Shown here piece by piece: positions 27,494 through 36,455 of a DNA stretch of 64,000 bases. Position 1 is the stretch's first letter. Each line of letters starts with the position of its first letter. A model generated the notes under the pieces. The model searched no databases. It was not told the origin of the DNA and saw only the letters and a program-made list of their open reading frames with translations. Source of the DNA: Empedobacter sedimenti (lineage in GTDB: Bacteria > Bacteroidota > Bacteroidia > Flavobacteriales > Weeksellaceae); assembly GCF_030005555.1 (NCBI RefSeq), contig NZ_JASCQG010000001.1, forward strand, positions 360,217 to 424,216, read 5' to 3'. The position numbers were made by a program, and so were the translations under genes.

Positions 27494-28609
27494 ATGAAAA
27501 AAATAATTTTACATCTTAGTTTATCATTGTTTGGAAGTATACTTTTTGCACAAGCACCATCAAACTATTATGATAACGCTACTGGAACAGGTTATACGTT
27601 AAAAACCCAACTAAAAGATATTATATATACTCACACCGATTTAGGATACACTCCTGGTTTATGGAATTTATATAGTTCTAATGATCAAAATAACGGATTT
27701 CTAGATAAATATTACGAAAAGGATAATACCATTTTAGATATTTACTCAGAAAATCCAACTGGTAACGATCCTTATAATTTTACAAAAACAACTAGCCAAT
27801 GTGGTTCTACTGGACAAAATGTAGAAAGTGATTGTTATAATCGCGAACATCTAATTCCGCAAAGTATTTTCAGTGAAAATAAGCCTATGGTTTCTGATGC
27901 TTTTCATATTTGGCCAACGGATAAAAAAGTAAATGCAGATCGTGCTAATTATCCTTTTGGAGTTGTTGGAACAGCAACTGTAACATCAAAAAATGGTTCA
28001 AAATTAGGCTCAAATTTAAATTCTGGTTATTCAGCAGGATTCTCAGGAACAGTTTTCGAACCAATTGATGAGTTTAAAGGTGATATTGCCCGTGCGTACT
28101 TTTACTTTGTAACTGCTTATCAAGAATCGGGAATTCAGAATTGGAAATCATATCCAATGTTTGACGGGACAAAAGATAAAGTTTTTACAGATACTTTTCT
28201 TAAAATCTTAATGACATGGCACCTAAATGATCCTGTTTCTGATAGAGAAAAAGATATAAATAATCATATTTACAAATACCAAGGAAACCGTAACCCATTT
28301 ATTGACCATCCTGAATATGCCGAAAAAATATGGGGAACTAATCTAGGGACAAGTGATTTTGAGTATCAAAAACGTGATGATATAAAATTGTATAATAAAT
28401 CTTCGAGAAGTGTAATTCTACAACAGATTAATAAAGATAAAGCGATTAAAAAAGTGACAGTTTTCAATTTCAATGGTCAGTTGATAAATGAAATTACAAA
28501 TAACAATAATCGAAATGAAATTGAAGTGAATTTCAAAAATCCCGGTATTTATATTCTTAAGATTTCAGGAAAAGGAATGGAGATTAATAAACGAGTTGTA
28601 ATTAAATAA
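27494..28609 (+). CDS. Secreted endonuclease I with T9SS type A sorting domain
   Basis: A 371-residue protein: signal peptide cleaved after ILFAQ (about residue 20), an endonuclease I (NucM/EndA-like, beta-beta-alpha metal nuclease) domain at about 25-270, and a C-terminal sorting domain at about 300-371. The catalytic motif is YNREHLIPQS (about 114-123), followed by DAFHIWPTD, which usually holds further metal-site residues. The C-terminus shows VFNFNGQL, a PGIYILKI strand and the KRVVIK ending of type A sorting domains. It should therefore be exported by the type IX system, whose porU, porV and gldJ genes lie just upstream in the window, and degrade extracellular DNA or RNA for nutrients. 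A TATCTTCG promoter element is at 27467-27474. Confidence 0.9.
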   Translation: MKKIILHLSLSLFGSILFAQAPSNYYDNATGTGYTLKTQLKDIIYTHTDLGYTPGLWNLYSSNDQNNGFLDKYYEKDNTILDIYSENPTGNDPYNFTKTTSQCGSTGQNVESDCYNREHLIPQSIFSENKPMVSDAFHIWPTDKKVNADRANYPFGVVGTATVTSKNGSKLGSNLNSGYSAGFSGTVFEPIDEFKGDIARAYFYFVTAYQESGIQNWKSYPMFDGTKDKVFTDTFLKILMTWHLNDPVSDREKDINNHIYKYQGNRNPFIDHPEYAEKIWGTNLGTSDFEYQKRDDIKLYNKSSRSVILQQINKDKAIKKVTVFNFNGQLINEITNNNNRNEIEVNFKNPGIYILKISGKGMEINKRVVIK

Positions 28610-28627
28610 ACTCTTTTATATAAATTT

Positions 28628-28660
28628 AAAAAACCTTCGCTTATTAAGTGAAGGTTTTTT
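28628..28660 (+). terminator. Rho-independent terminator of the endonuclease gene
   Basis: A 15-bp stem with one G-U pair and a 3-base loop, starting AAAAAACCTTC and ending in T6, 18 bases after the endonuclease stop. Confidence 0.85.
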
Positions 28661-28677
28661 ATTTGAATTGGAGTCGA

Positions 28678-28773
28678 TCAATCATGATTAATATTTTTTT
28701 TATAAAAAGTAAAACCATACAAGAAAGCTGGAATACCAACTATTACTGCCAACAGAATAAACATTTTTAACAT
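28678..28773 (-). CDS. Tiny single-helix membrane protein (31 aa)
   Basis: A 31-residue ATG-to-TGA frame that fills the otherwise empty space between two terminators (28628-28660 and 28927-28955). One membrane helix runs from about 3 to 23 (ILLAVIVGIPAFLYGF), followed by a short basic-polar tail (YKKNINHD). A second in-frame ATG (residue 4) is possible. I do not recognise it. The size and topology resemble small bacterial stress or transporter-associated peptides, but context gives no partner. An upstream AT-rich region without a clear TAnnTTTG element weakens the call. Confidence 0.45.
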   Translation of the reverse strand: MLKMFILLAVIVGIPAFLYGFTFYKKNINHD

Positions 28774-28926
28774 AAAATCAATTTTAAATTAAATAACTAA
28801 TACATCTTCAATATACAACGAATTTTATTAAAATATTCATTAATAATTCATGATTTTATTGAATCACCTCCATATTTATCAAGTTCATAATTTTGAATAT
28901 TCAAAATCTGTAAGTTGATAATAAAA

Positions 28927-28955
28927 AAGCCATGTAATTATCAACTACATGGCTT
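28927..28955 (-). terminator. Rho-independent terminator of fsa
   Basis: A 9-bp stem (AGCCATGTA and complement) with a 9-base loop and a T6 tail on the minus strand, 25 bases after the fsa stop. Confidence 0.82.
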
Positions 28956-28977
28956 ATATAAATATATTTAAGACATC

Positions 28978-29634
28978 TTATTGATTTCCTTTCGCATAAT
29001 CAGCTAAAAACTGCGCTAATCCAGAATCTGTTAAAGGGTGTTTTAACAAGCCTAAGATTGATGATAACGGACCTGTCATTACATCAGCACCAATTTTTGC
29101 ACAATTTACAATATGCATTGTGTTACGTACTGAAGCAGCTAAAATTTGAGTTTCGTATAAATAGTTGTCATAAACTAAACGAATTTCTTCGATTAAATTT
29201 AAACCATCTGTCGAAATATCATCTAAGCGTCCAATGAACGGAGAAACATAAGTTGCACCTGCTTTTGCAGCTAATAAAGCTTGTCCTACAGAGAAAACTA
29301 ACGTTACATTTGTTCTGATTCCTTTATTTGAAAAGTATTTACACGCTTTTACACCATCTTTTGTCATAGGAATTTTAACTACGATTTGAGGATTTAAAGC
29401 AGCTAATGCTTCACCTTCTTTTACCATTCCTTCAAAATCAGTAGAAATTACTTCTGCAGAAACATCACCATCTACCAATTCACAAATTGCTTTATAGTGA
29501 TTAAGAATGTTCTCTTGCCCAGTAATACCTTCTTTTGCCATTAAAGATGGATTAGTTGTAACACCATCTAAAACTCCTAAGTCTTGTGCTTCTTTAATGT
29601 CAGCTAAATTCGCTGTATCGATAAAAAATTTCAT
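28978..29634 (-). CDS. fsa: Fructose-6-phosphate aldolase / transaldolase subfamily 3B
   Basis: A 218-residue TIM-barrel class I aldolase. The opening [21 protein letters not shown] (24-31) and the Schiff-base lysine K87 in VVKIPMT are diagnostic of the short transaldolase/FSA subfamily, as is the C-terminal [20 protein letters not shown]. Members either exchange C3 units as transaldolase in the pentose phosphate pathway or cleave fructose 6-phosphate; the sequence alone does not settle which. The start is set at ATG 29634 by homology; a frame starting 27 bases earlier would overlap the promoter leader. A TATTTTTG element lies 25 bases upstream and a terminator follows. Confidence 0.9.
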   Translation of the reverse strand: MKFFIDTANLADIKEAQDLGVLDGVTTNPSLMAKEGITGQENILNHYKAICELVDGDVSAEVISTDFEGMVKEGEALAALNPQIVVKIPMTKDGVKACKYFSNKGIRTNVTLVFSVGQALLAAKAGATYVSPFIGRLDDISTDGLNLIEEIRLVYDNYLYETQILAASVRNTMHIVNCAKIGADVMTGPLSSILGLLKHPLTDSGLAQFLADYAKGNQ

Positions 29635-29658
29635 TGTTTTGTTTGTTGAATTGTTCTG

Positions 29659-29666
29659 CAAAAATA
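29659..29666 (-). promoter_or_regulatory. -7 element of fsa
   Basis: The minus strand reads TATTTTTG, a full TAnnTTTG match, ending about 24 bases before the fsa ATG at 29634. No clear -33 box. Confidence 0.4.
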
Positions 29667-29812
29667 AGCTTAATGTTTGGATATATCGTTTTTATTTAGG
29701 ACAAATTATCATTAATTCTATAACAATTTATACTTCATCTATGTAACAAAACAATGCGAAATGATTTGAAATTATTATATGCTAACAACTCACTAAAAAT
29801 GATATTTTTCGA

Positions 29813-29820
29813 TATATTTG
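29813..29820 (+). promoter_or_regulatory. -7 element of the tandem 254-aa protein genes
   Basis: TATATTTG is a full TAnnTTTG match 16 bases before the ATG at 29837. I see no TTG at the usual upstream distance. Confidence 0.4.
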
Positions 29821-29836
29821 AAATAAAATAGAAAAT

Positions 29837-30601
29837 ATGAAAAATATATTGGCTACGCTTTTATTGTGCTCGCTATCATCTATAAATGCTCAAACTGTAA
29901 GTGATTATAAATATGTAGTTGTACCACAAAGTTTCAATGATTTTGAAAACAATCAATATGGTTTAAATAATCGTTTGAGATTTAATTTAGAACAAAAAAA
30001 TTATGTTGTTTTGTCTGATGATCAAACGACTTGGCCTGCAGAAGTAAAAACAAATCCTTGTTTAGCATCTACAGCAAATGTTGTGAAACTAAAAAGTATG
30101 CTAAAAAATAAATTAGAAGTACAATTCACAAACTGTTACAAAGCTAATGTTGGTGCTTTTGAAGGAACATCACAAATCAAGGAATTTGACAAAGGATACC
30201 AAGAAGCCATTAAATTTGCTTTAGCTAAATTAACTTTGCAAAAAGCTAAAGAAGTAGCTTCTCCTGCTGTTGAGCCTAAAAAAGAGCTGACTCCTACTCC
30301 TACTCCTACTTATATCCCTGAACCTAAAGGTACAGCTGTAACTGCAACAAATTTATTAACAGACGGAATAAATACTTATCAAAAAATAGAATTACAAAAT
30401 GGTGGATTTATGCTAATGTCTGAAAATGGAAATCAGGTTATTGCTAAGTTTGAACCTACATTAAAATCTGGTATTTATAGAGTTATTGTTACCAAAGGAA
30501 ATGCAAATTATTTTTCAGTAGGTTATCTAAGTGGTAATACTATTTCGTATGAAATTTCTGAAAATAATTCATGGAGTGAAGTTAAACTAACTGCTAAATA
30601 A
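29837..30601 (+). CDS. Secreted protein of unknown function, tandem paralogue 1
   Basis: A 254-residue protein with a signal peptide cleaved after SSINAQ (about residue 19). The N-terminal domain (20-135) is clearly shared with the next gene: VSDYKYVVVPQSFNDFE, a YGLNNRLRF helix, a TNPCLAST strand, a TNCYKA cysteine partner, and EFDKGYQEAIKFAL. The two cysteines probably form a disulfide. A Thr-Pro linker (PTPTPT, encoded by three copies of a six-base unit at about 30290-30310) joins a C-terminal strand-rich domain (about 165-254). Similar proteins occur in other flavobacteria as far as I recall, without known function. The second copy starts 6 bases downstream. Confidence 0.75.
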   Translation: MKNILATLLLCSLSSINAQTVSDYKYVVVPQSFNDFENNQYGLNNRLRFNLEQKNYVVLSDDQTTWPAEVKTNPCLASTANVVKLKSMLKNKLEVQFTNCYKANVGAFEGTSQIKEFDKGYQEAIKFALAKLTLQKAKEVASPAVEPKKELTPTPTPTYIPEPKGTAVTATNLLTDGINTYQKIELQNGGFMLMSENGNQVIAKFEPTLKSGIYRVIVTKGNANYFSVGYLSGNTISYEISENNSWSEVKLTAK

Positions 30602-30607
30602 GCTTTT

Positions 30608-31372
30608 ATGAAAAAAATATTATCAGGTTTGTTTTTAGTTGCGCTTACTTATACTCAAGCCCAAAGTGTTACGGATTATAAATATGTAATTGTTCCACAA
30701 AAATTTATAGATTTTGCTAAAGAAGATTATCAATTAAATACAGGACTGAAAACAGCTTTAAGAAAAAAAGATTATGAGATAGTGAATGAAAACTCTATTC
30801 CTCTAGATGTTCAAATCAATCCTTGTATAGCAACAACTGCAAATATTGAAAATAGTAGTACTAATTTTAAAAATAAAATTAGTGTAAGTTTTGCTGACTG
30901 TAAAAACAAAATTATTGAAACTTACGAAGGCTCTTCTAAAGAAAAAGATTTTGCAAAAGGTTATCAAGAAGCTTTAACGATTGCAATGAATCAACTTGGA
31001 AAACAAAACGCAAAAAATTTACCTATAACTAAAATTGAATCTCCTACAACTTCAGTTGTAAAAGAAACAACGAATAAAGTTGATGTTAAAGAATCTAATA
31101 AAACTGCAGTAGAAAATATTAATATTTACAAATCAAACGGTAAAAATTTCACAACTGCAACTACAAACAAAAATGAATTTGTCTTAATTGATCAAGCTAA
31201 TTCAAAAGTAATTGCTCAATTTTATCCTGCTTCTCAACAAAATGTTTACCATGTTACAGTAATTTCTTCTATGGGAAATTACGAAACAATTGGTTATGTT
31301 AAAGACAATCAAATAATCATCGAAAATAAAACCGGAGACAAAACTTGGTCTACAACAATTTATTCAAAATAA
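30608..31372 (+). CDS. Secreted protein of unknown function, tandem paralogue 2
   Basis: A second 254-residue secreted protein, the same length as its upstream neighbour, with a signal peptide cleaved at about TQAQ. It repeats the same plan: VTDYKYVIVPQKFIDFA, YQLNTGLKTAL, INPCIATTAN, a FADCKN cysteine, then DFAKGYQEALTIAM, a variable polar linker (about 140-180), and a C-terminal domain with the matching SKVIAQFYPASQQNVYHVTV segment. The linker lacks the Thr-Pro repeat. The divergence is too great for a recent duplication, yet order, length and spacing (6 bases) are kept, implying a joint role, perhaps as a heteromer. Function unknown. Confidence 0.75.
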   Translation: MKKILSGLFLVALTYTQAQSVTDYKYVIVPQKFIDFAKEDYQLNTGLKTALRKKDYEIVNENSIPLDVQINPCIATTANIENSSTNFKNKISVSFADCKNKIIETYEGSSKEKDFAKGYQEALTIAMNQLGKQNAKNLPITKIESPTTSVVKETTNKVDVKESNKTAVENINIYKSNGKNFTTATTNKNEFVLIDQANSKVIAQFYPASQQNVYHVTVISSMGNYETIGYVKDNQIIIENKTGDKTWSTTIYSK

Positions 31373-31413
31373 ACTGTAGTCTTAAATTTTTACTCTTATA
31401 AAATTAAACAATA

Positions 31414-33456
31414 ATGCAAGCTCCAATTGCGAAGAAAATAGAAGAAAAGTTAGAGAAACACGGTGATGTTCGTATCGATAACTATTATTGGTTAAATGAT
31501 CGCGAAAATCCTGAAGTTATTGAGTATTTAAATCAAGAAAACGAATACACAAAAACTGTTTTACAACCAACTGAAGAATTTCAAGCGAAACTATTTGAAG
31601 AAATGAAATCGCGTATCAAAGAAGATGATTCTTCTGTTCCATACAAAATGAATGGTTATTGGTATTTGACCGAATTTCAGAAAGGAAAAGAGTATCCAAT
31701 TCACAAACGTAGAAAAGATAGTTTAGAGAATCCTGATGAAATTCTTTTCGATGTTAATCCAATGGCAGAAGGTCATGCGTATTACAAATTAGGCGGACTT
31801 TCAATTTCTCCAAATAACGAAATGTGTACGTTTGGAGTAGACAATGTTTCGCGTCGAATTTACACAATTCAAGTAAAAGATTTAAGAACAGGCGAAATTT
31901 TACCAGATAAAATTGAGAATACAACAGGAGGTTCTGTTTGGGCTGCAGATAATAAAACGTTGTTTTATACACGAAAAGATGAAGCTTTACGAGCTTACCA
32001 AATTTGGAAGCATAAGTTAGGAACATCTTCTGAAAAGGATACTTTAGTCTTTGAAGAAACAGATGATACATTTTCTGTTTATGTATACAAATCTAAATCA
32101 AGAGATTACATCATTATCGGAACTTCAAGTACAGTTTCAGATGAGTATAGATATATCAATGCTAATCAACCAGATGCAGATTTTAAAATCTTTCAAGAAA
32201 GAGAACGCGATTTAGAATATTCAATAGAACATTTTGGAAATGAATTTTATATTCAAACCAATAAAGATGATGCCTTTAACTTCAAATTAATGAAAACTCC
32301 GATCGATAAAACGGAGCAAGAAAATTGGATTGAAGTGATTCCACATCGTGAAGAAACCTTCATTGAAGGTTTCGAAATCTTCAAAAACTATTTAGTCATT
32401 GAAGAACGTACAAATGGTTTAATCCAAATGAATATCAAGGCTTGGGATAAATCTGAAGATTATTATTTACCATTTAACGAAGAAACGTATACAGCTGGAT
32501 CTAGTACAAATCCTGATTTTGATACAGATATTTTACGTTACGGATATACCTCTTTAACAACTCCTACTTCTGTCATCGATTTTAATATGAAAGACAAAAC
32601 TTCGGAAGTAAAAAAAGAACAAGAAGTTTTGGGTAGCTTTGATAAAGACAATTATGTATCTGAACGTATTTGGGCTGAAGCTCGTGATGGTGAAAAAGTA
32701 GCGATTTCTTTGGTTCATCACAAAGACACAAAACTTTCTGCGGATACACCATTGTTATTATACGCTTACGGATCCTACGGATATACAATCGAACCTAATT
32801 TTAGTTCAGTGCGATTAAGTTTATTAGATCGCGGATTTATTTATGCAATTGCTCACATTCGTGGAGGTCAATATCTAGGTCGCGAATGGTATGAAGATGG
32901 AAAAATGTTAGAAAAGAAAAATACATTCTTTGATTACATCGATTGTGCAAAATATTTGATCGAGAAAGGCTACACTTCTACTCCACACTTATACGGTATG
33001 GGAGGTTCTGCTGGTGGATTATTAATGGGAGCTGTAATAAATTATGAACCAACTTTATTCAACGGAATCGTAGCCCAAGTTCCTTTTGTAGATGTTGTAA
33101 CAACTATGTTAGATGATACAATTCCTCTGACAACAGGAGAATATGACGAATGGGGAAATCCTAACGACGAAGAATATTACAACTATATGAAAGAATATTC
33201 GCCATACGATAATGTGGAAACAAAGGCATATCCAAACTTGTATGTTTCGACAGGATTACACGATTCGCAAGTACAATATTGGGAACCTGCTAAATGGGTT
33301 GCGAAATTGCGCGAATTAAAAACGGACAACAATGTTTTACTTTTAGACACCAATATGGATACTGGTCATGGCGGTGCTTCTGGTCGATTTGAATCTTTGA
33401 AAGAAGATGCTAAAGAAGACGCTTTCTTATTTATGCTAGAAGGAATAACAAAATAA
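31414..33456 (+). CDS. ptrB: S9A oligopeptidase (oligopeptidase B-like)
   Basis: A 680-residue serine peptidase of the prolyl oligopeptidase family: N-terminal seven-bladed propeller (about 70-400) and a C-terminal alpha/beta hydrolase. The triad is S532 (in GGSAGG), D617 (in LHDSQV) and H652 (in TGHGG). DNYYWLNDRENPEV at the start and the AHIRGGQYLGREWYEDGK segment match oligopeptidase B, which cuts after basic residues in short peptides; specificity here is inferred. There is no signal peptide, so it should act in the cytoplasm. It lies 41 bases after the tandem paralogues and ends at a hairpin terminator. Confidence 0.88.
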   Translation: MQAPIAKKIEEKLEKHGDVRIDNYYWLNDRENPEVIEYLNQENEYTKTVLQPTEEFQAKLFEEMKSRIKEDDSSVPYKMNGYWYLTEFQKGKEYPIHKRRKDSLENPDEILFDVNPMAEGHAYYKLGGLSISPNNEMCTFGVDNVSRRIYTIQVKDLRTGEILPDKIENTTGGSVWAADNKTLFYTRKDEALRAYQIWKHKLGTSSEKDTLVFEETDDTFSVYVYKSKSRDYIIIGTSSTVSDEYRYINANQPDADFKIFQERERDLEYSIEHFGNEFYIQTNKDDAFNFKLMKTPIDKTEQENWIEVIPHREETFIEGFEIFKNYLVIEERTNGLIQMNIKAWDKSEDYYLPFNEETYTAGSSTNPDFDTDILRYGYTSLTTPTSVIDFNMKDKTSEVKKEQEVLGSFDKDNYVSERIWAEARDGEKVAISLVHHKDTKLSADTPLLLYAYGSYGYTIEPNFSSVRLSLLDRGFIYAIAHIRGGQYLGREWYEDGKMLEKKNTFFDYIDCAKYLIEKGYTSTPHLYGMGGSAGGLLMGAVINYEPTLFNGIVAQVPFVDVVTTMLDDTIPLTTGEYDEWGNPNDEEYYNYMKEYSPYDNVETKAYPNLYVSTGLHDSQVQYWEPAKWVAKLRELKTDNNVLLLDTNMDTGHGGASGRFESLKEDAKEDAFLFMLEGITK

Positions 33457-33466
33457 AATTCAAACC

Positions 33467-33494
33467 AAAAAGTCGGCAATATTGCTGGCTTTTT
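33467..33494 (+). terminator. Rho-independent terminator of the S9 peptidase gene
   Basis: A 13-bp stem (AAAAAGTCGGCAA with TTGCTGGCTTTTT, two G-U pairs) and a 2-base loop, 10 bases after the stop. It ends 23 bases before the next gene's ATG. Confidence 0.78.
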
Positions 33495-33517
33495 GTACTT
33501 TTAGCCAAACCTACTTT

Positions 33518-34519
33518 ATGACTTTTATTTTCTTGATCTTTGGATTAGTAATTGCCGGATTTCAAACATTTATCTTTAAAGAAATTTGGCACGTAAATCT
33601 ACGCCCAAAATGGATTATATTTCTTATTACACCAACTTTATTAGTAGGCGCTGATTATTTTTTTGATGATCAAATAACTGCTTTTTTATTTTTTGGTTCT
33701 ATTAGTTCAATATTCCTAATTGCCGTATCTGGTATAATTTTTCATAATTCTACCAATTTTGATGAAGAATCGCACAGTTTCAGAAATCAGAAAAGTTATA
33801 ATGAAGTTGTAAAAGATTACAAACAACCTTTTTATCTTAATCCAGCTTGGGGAATTATTTACCAGATATATGTAGTCGTAATGATTATTGTATACATATT
33901 TGTCCCAAGTCATATTTATAATTCGGAACTAAATTTTAATTTAATTGAGCAAGATTTGGTTTTACAACTACTATCTTTATTCGTTTTTACAGGTTTTTCT
34001 ATTATAGTTTTGTTATACAACTATTTAGATAAAAACAAAAACTATATTCCTTCAATATTTACAGGAAAAAAATTAGTAGCAACACCAAAAGAAAGCAAAA
34101 TCAACAAGGTAATTACAATATCTATTACGCTAATTTCTTTCATCTTTTTTTGTAAATTATGTTACGATAGTGGAGCGTATTCTATGCTAAAATCAATTTT
34201 TCAGTCTTACAATACTTCTTCAATTCTTTCGATAGACACAGCAATTATTGCATTTATAGGATTTAATCTTATTATCCTTATTATCAGTCCTTCAAAAGTT
34301 GCAAAACGAAATATGGTTAGAGTTATGACCCTTATTCAATCCGCTTTTTTCAGTATATTTTTATCAGCCGCAATTTCAGTACCATTAATGATTTTACAAG
34401 ATAAATTGTCGTACTTCAATATGAACTCGGAGATCCTTTTATTTTTAGGTTTTAATTTTGTCTTATTAGTAAACGAAGTTTCACTTTTTGTAAAATACAG
34501 AAAAGGTATAATCGATTAA
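33518..34519 (+). CDS. Multi-pass membrane protein of unknown function
   Basis: A 333-residue protein with about nine hydrophobic segments and no motif I recognise. Helices are visible near 1-20, 30-45, 50-70, 115-135, 145-168, 195-215, 245-262, 275-300 and 305-325. The loop between helices 3 and 4 (about 75-110) is polar and conserved-looking (SHSFRNQKSYNEVVKDYKQP). The start is placed at ATG 33518, because an in-frame start at 33482 lies inside the preceding terminator. It precedes recQ on the same strand by about 70 bases but is probably a separate unit. Transporter or sensor functions are possible; none is supported. Confidence 0.7.
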   Translation: MTFIFLIFGLVIAGFQTFIFKEIWHVNLRPKWIIFLITPTLLVGADYFFDDQITAFLFFGSISSIFLIAVSGIIFHNSTNFDEESHSFRNQKSYNEVVKDYKQPFYLNPAWGIIYQIYVVVMIIVYIFVPSHIYNSELNFNLIEQDLVLQLLSLFVFTGFSIIVLLYNYLDKNKNYIPSIFTGKKLVATPKESKINKVITISITLISFIFFCKLCYDSGAYSMLKSIFQSYNTSSILSIDTAIIAFIGFNLIILIISPSKVAKRNMVRVMTLIQSAFFSIFLSAAISVPLMILQDKLSYFNMNSEILLFLGFNFVLLVNEVSLFVKYRKGIID

Positions 34520-34588
34520 TAATTTATTCAATCTAAATCGTGATTTATGTTGTAGATTTTACCTAAATTTACAACAAAGCTTTGTAAT

Positions 34589-36451
34589 TTGACACCAAAA
34601 GAAATTCTTTTTAAGTATTGGAATTATCCTTCATTCAAAACGCCACAAGAAGAAATCATCTCAAGTGTTTTAGAAGGGAAAGATACTTTGGCAATTTTGC
34701 CTACCGGTGGCGGAAAATCTATCTGTTATCAAGTTCCAGCTATTATTTTTGATGGATTAACATTGGTCATTTCTCCGCTTATTGCGCTGATGAAAGACCA
34801 AGTTCAGAATCTTCAATCCAAAGGAATTTCGACTGCATATATTACCAATGAAATTGATCAAAATACAATTGGTAAAATATTGGATGATTGTCAAAACAAC
34901 AAAATCAAATTATTATATGTTTCGCCAGAACGTTTGCAAAGTAGAATTTTTGTCGAACGATTAAAACAAATCAATATTAGTTTGCTAGCAGTAGATGAAG
35001 CACATTGCGTTTCCGAATGGGGGCACGATTTCAGACCTGCTTATCACAAAATATCTAAGTTAAGAACTATTTTTCCTGATATTCCCCTACTCGCTTTAAC
35101 AGCAACAGCGACAGAGAAAATTCAGCAAGAAATTGTCGAAAAATTAGAGTTTAAAAATCCTGAAATTTATAAATCTTCTTTAAAAAGGGAGAATCTATCA
35201 TACAATGTCTTTTTATCATCTGATAAAAAAGGTGACTTAGTTTATTATCTAAAAAAATATCCAGGATCGAGTATTATTTTTGTTCGAAATAGAAAACTAA
35301 CGTATGAAATTGCTAATTTTCTGGTACAAAATGGCTTTGATGCAGATTTTTTTCATGCTAAATTAACGAAAGAAGAAAAAGAACAGAAGCAACGTGAATG
35401 GACCTTGAGTAATTCGCGAATTATGGTTTCGACAAATGCGTTTGGTATGGGAATAGATAAACCCAATGTACGAACGGTTTTCCATATCGATTTACCACAA
35501 GGTATAGAAGCATATTATCAAGAAGTTGGACGAGCTGGTCGTGATAATGAAAATTCATATGGAATTTATTTATATAATCCTGATGATCGCATACAGTCAG
35601 AGAATATCTTTAAAGCAAATTTACCTTCTCAACAAGATTTTATTAAAATATCGAATTGTTTGTTCAGTCAGTTACAGCTAGCTGAAGGCGAATTAACTGA
35701 AATGAATTATCAGTTAGATTTACCAAAATTTGCCGATCAATTTGACTTGAATTTAAAAATGGTTGTTCAATTTTTAGAGTTTCTCAATACAAAAGAAATC
35801 ATACAACAAAAAAATTATACGCAAAATAGTACAATTCAAATTTTAGCTTCTCCACATTCAATCAACATGAATGAAAATCGAATTTTTGATTATTTACAAC
35901 GACATTATCCTGGTATTTTTACCTATAATCGTGAAATTTCAGAAAGTAGAATGGCATTCGATCTACACATGAGTATTGGCGATATAAGAAATGCGTTACA
36001 TGATTATTTCAAAAATGGAACAATTGATTATTCGGACAGATTTTTAGCACGATTTAGGTTTCTTGTTCCGCGTGATTCAAATGCCTTTAAGAATAAATTA
36101 TGGAAAGATTTTGAAGCAATTCAAATCAATAATTGGAAACGTTTGCAAGCAATGGCGTACTATGCAGAACAAAATACCATTTGTAGAGAACGCTTGTTGT
36201 ATGGTTATTTTAATCAAAAATCTGACGATAATTGCGGTAAATGTGATGTTTGTCTTACTAAGAAAAAAGAGGTTAAAATTGATTCTTCTGAAATTTTAGC
36301 ATTTTTGAAAGAAGGAGAGAAAACACAAACCGAAATCCTTTCAAAATTCATAAATTCGCCAAAAGAAAAAGTCATCAGCGAATTACAATATTTGATTGAT
36401 GAAATGCAAGTTCAACCGATTGGTTTGGATGCTTATAAATTAATACAATAA
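34589..36451 (+). CDS. recQ: ATP-dependent DNA helicase RecQ
   Basis: A 620-residue superfamily 2 3'-5' DNA helicase. The Walker A motif is LPTGGGKS (about 36-43), motif II is VDEAHCVSEWGHDFRP, and motif VI is QEVGRAGRD. A zinc-binding RQC region follows with cysteines in CRERLL and CGKCDVC (about 530-555). The C-terminus is shorter than in E. coli and lacks a recognisable HRDC domain, as in many Bacteroidota. The start is TTG at 34589: an in-frame stop lies 12 codons upstream with no ATG between, and the N-terminal helix MTPKEILFKYW is the expected one. fmt begins 4 bases after its stop. Confidence 0.92.
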   Translation: MTPKEILFKYWNYPSFKTPQEEIISSVLEGKDTLAILPTGGGKSICYQVPAIIFDGLTLVISPLIALMKDQVQNLQSKGISTAYITNEIDQNTIGKILDDCQNNKIKLLYVSPERLQSRIFVERLKQINISLLAVDEAHCVSEWGHDFRPAYHKISKLRTIFPDIPLLALTATATEKIQQEIVEKLEFKNPEIYKSSLKRENLSYNVFLSSDKKGDLVYYLKKYPGSSIIFVRNRKLTYEIANFLVQNGFDADFFHAKLTKEEKEQKQREWTLSNSRIMVSTNAFGMGIDKPNVRTVFHIDLPQGIEAYYQEVGRAGRDNENSYGIYLYNPDDRIQSENIFKANLPSQQDFIKISNCLFSQLQLAEGELTEMNYQLDLPKFADQFDLNLKMVVQFLEFLNTKEIIQQKNYTQNSTIQILASPHSINMNENRIFDYLQRHYPGIFTYNREISESRMAFDLHMSIGDIRNALHDYFKNGTIDYSDRFLARFRFLVPRDSNAFKNKLWKDFEAIQINNWKRLQAMAYYAEQNTICRERLLYGYFNQKSDDNCGKCDVCLTKKKEVKIDSSEILAFLKEGEKTQTEILSKFINSPKEKVISELQYLIDEMQVQPIGLDAYKLIQ

Positions 36452-36455
36452 AAAA

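Noticed and set aside
30290..30310. Six-base tandem repeat in the first 254-aa protein gene as a phase-variation tract
   Set aside because: The unit is a multiple of three, so length changes keep the frame and only vary a Thr-Pro linker; three copies are too few for frequent slippage.
34555..34591. Possible ATG start for recQ upstream of 34589
   Set aside because: An in-frame TAG lies 12 codons upstream and no ATG occurs between; TTG at 34589 gives the expected N-terminal helix.
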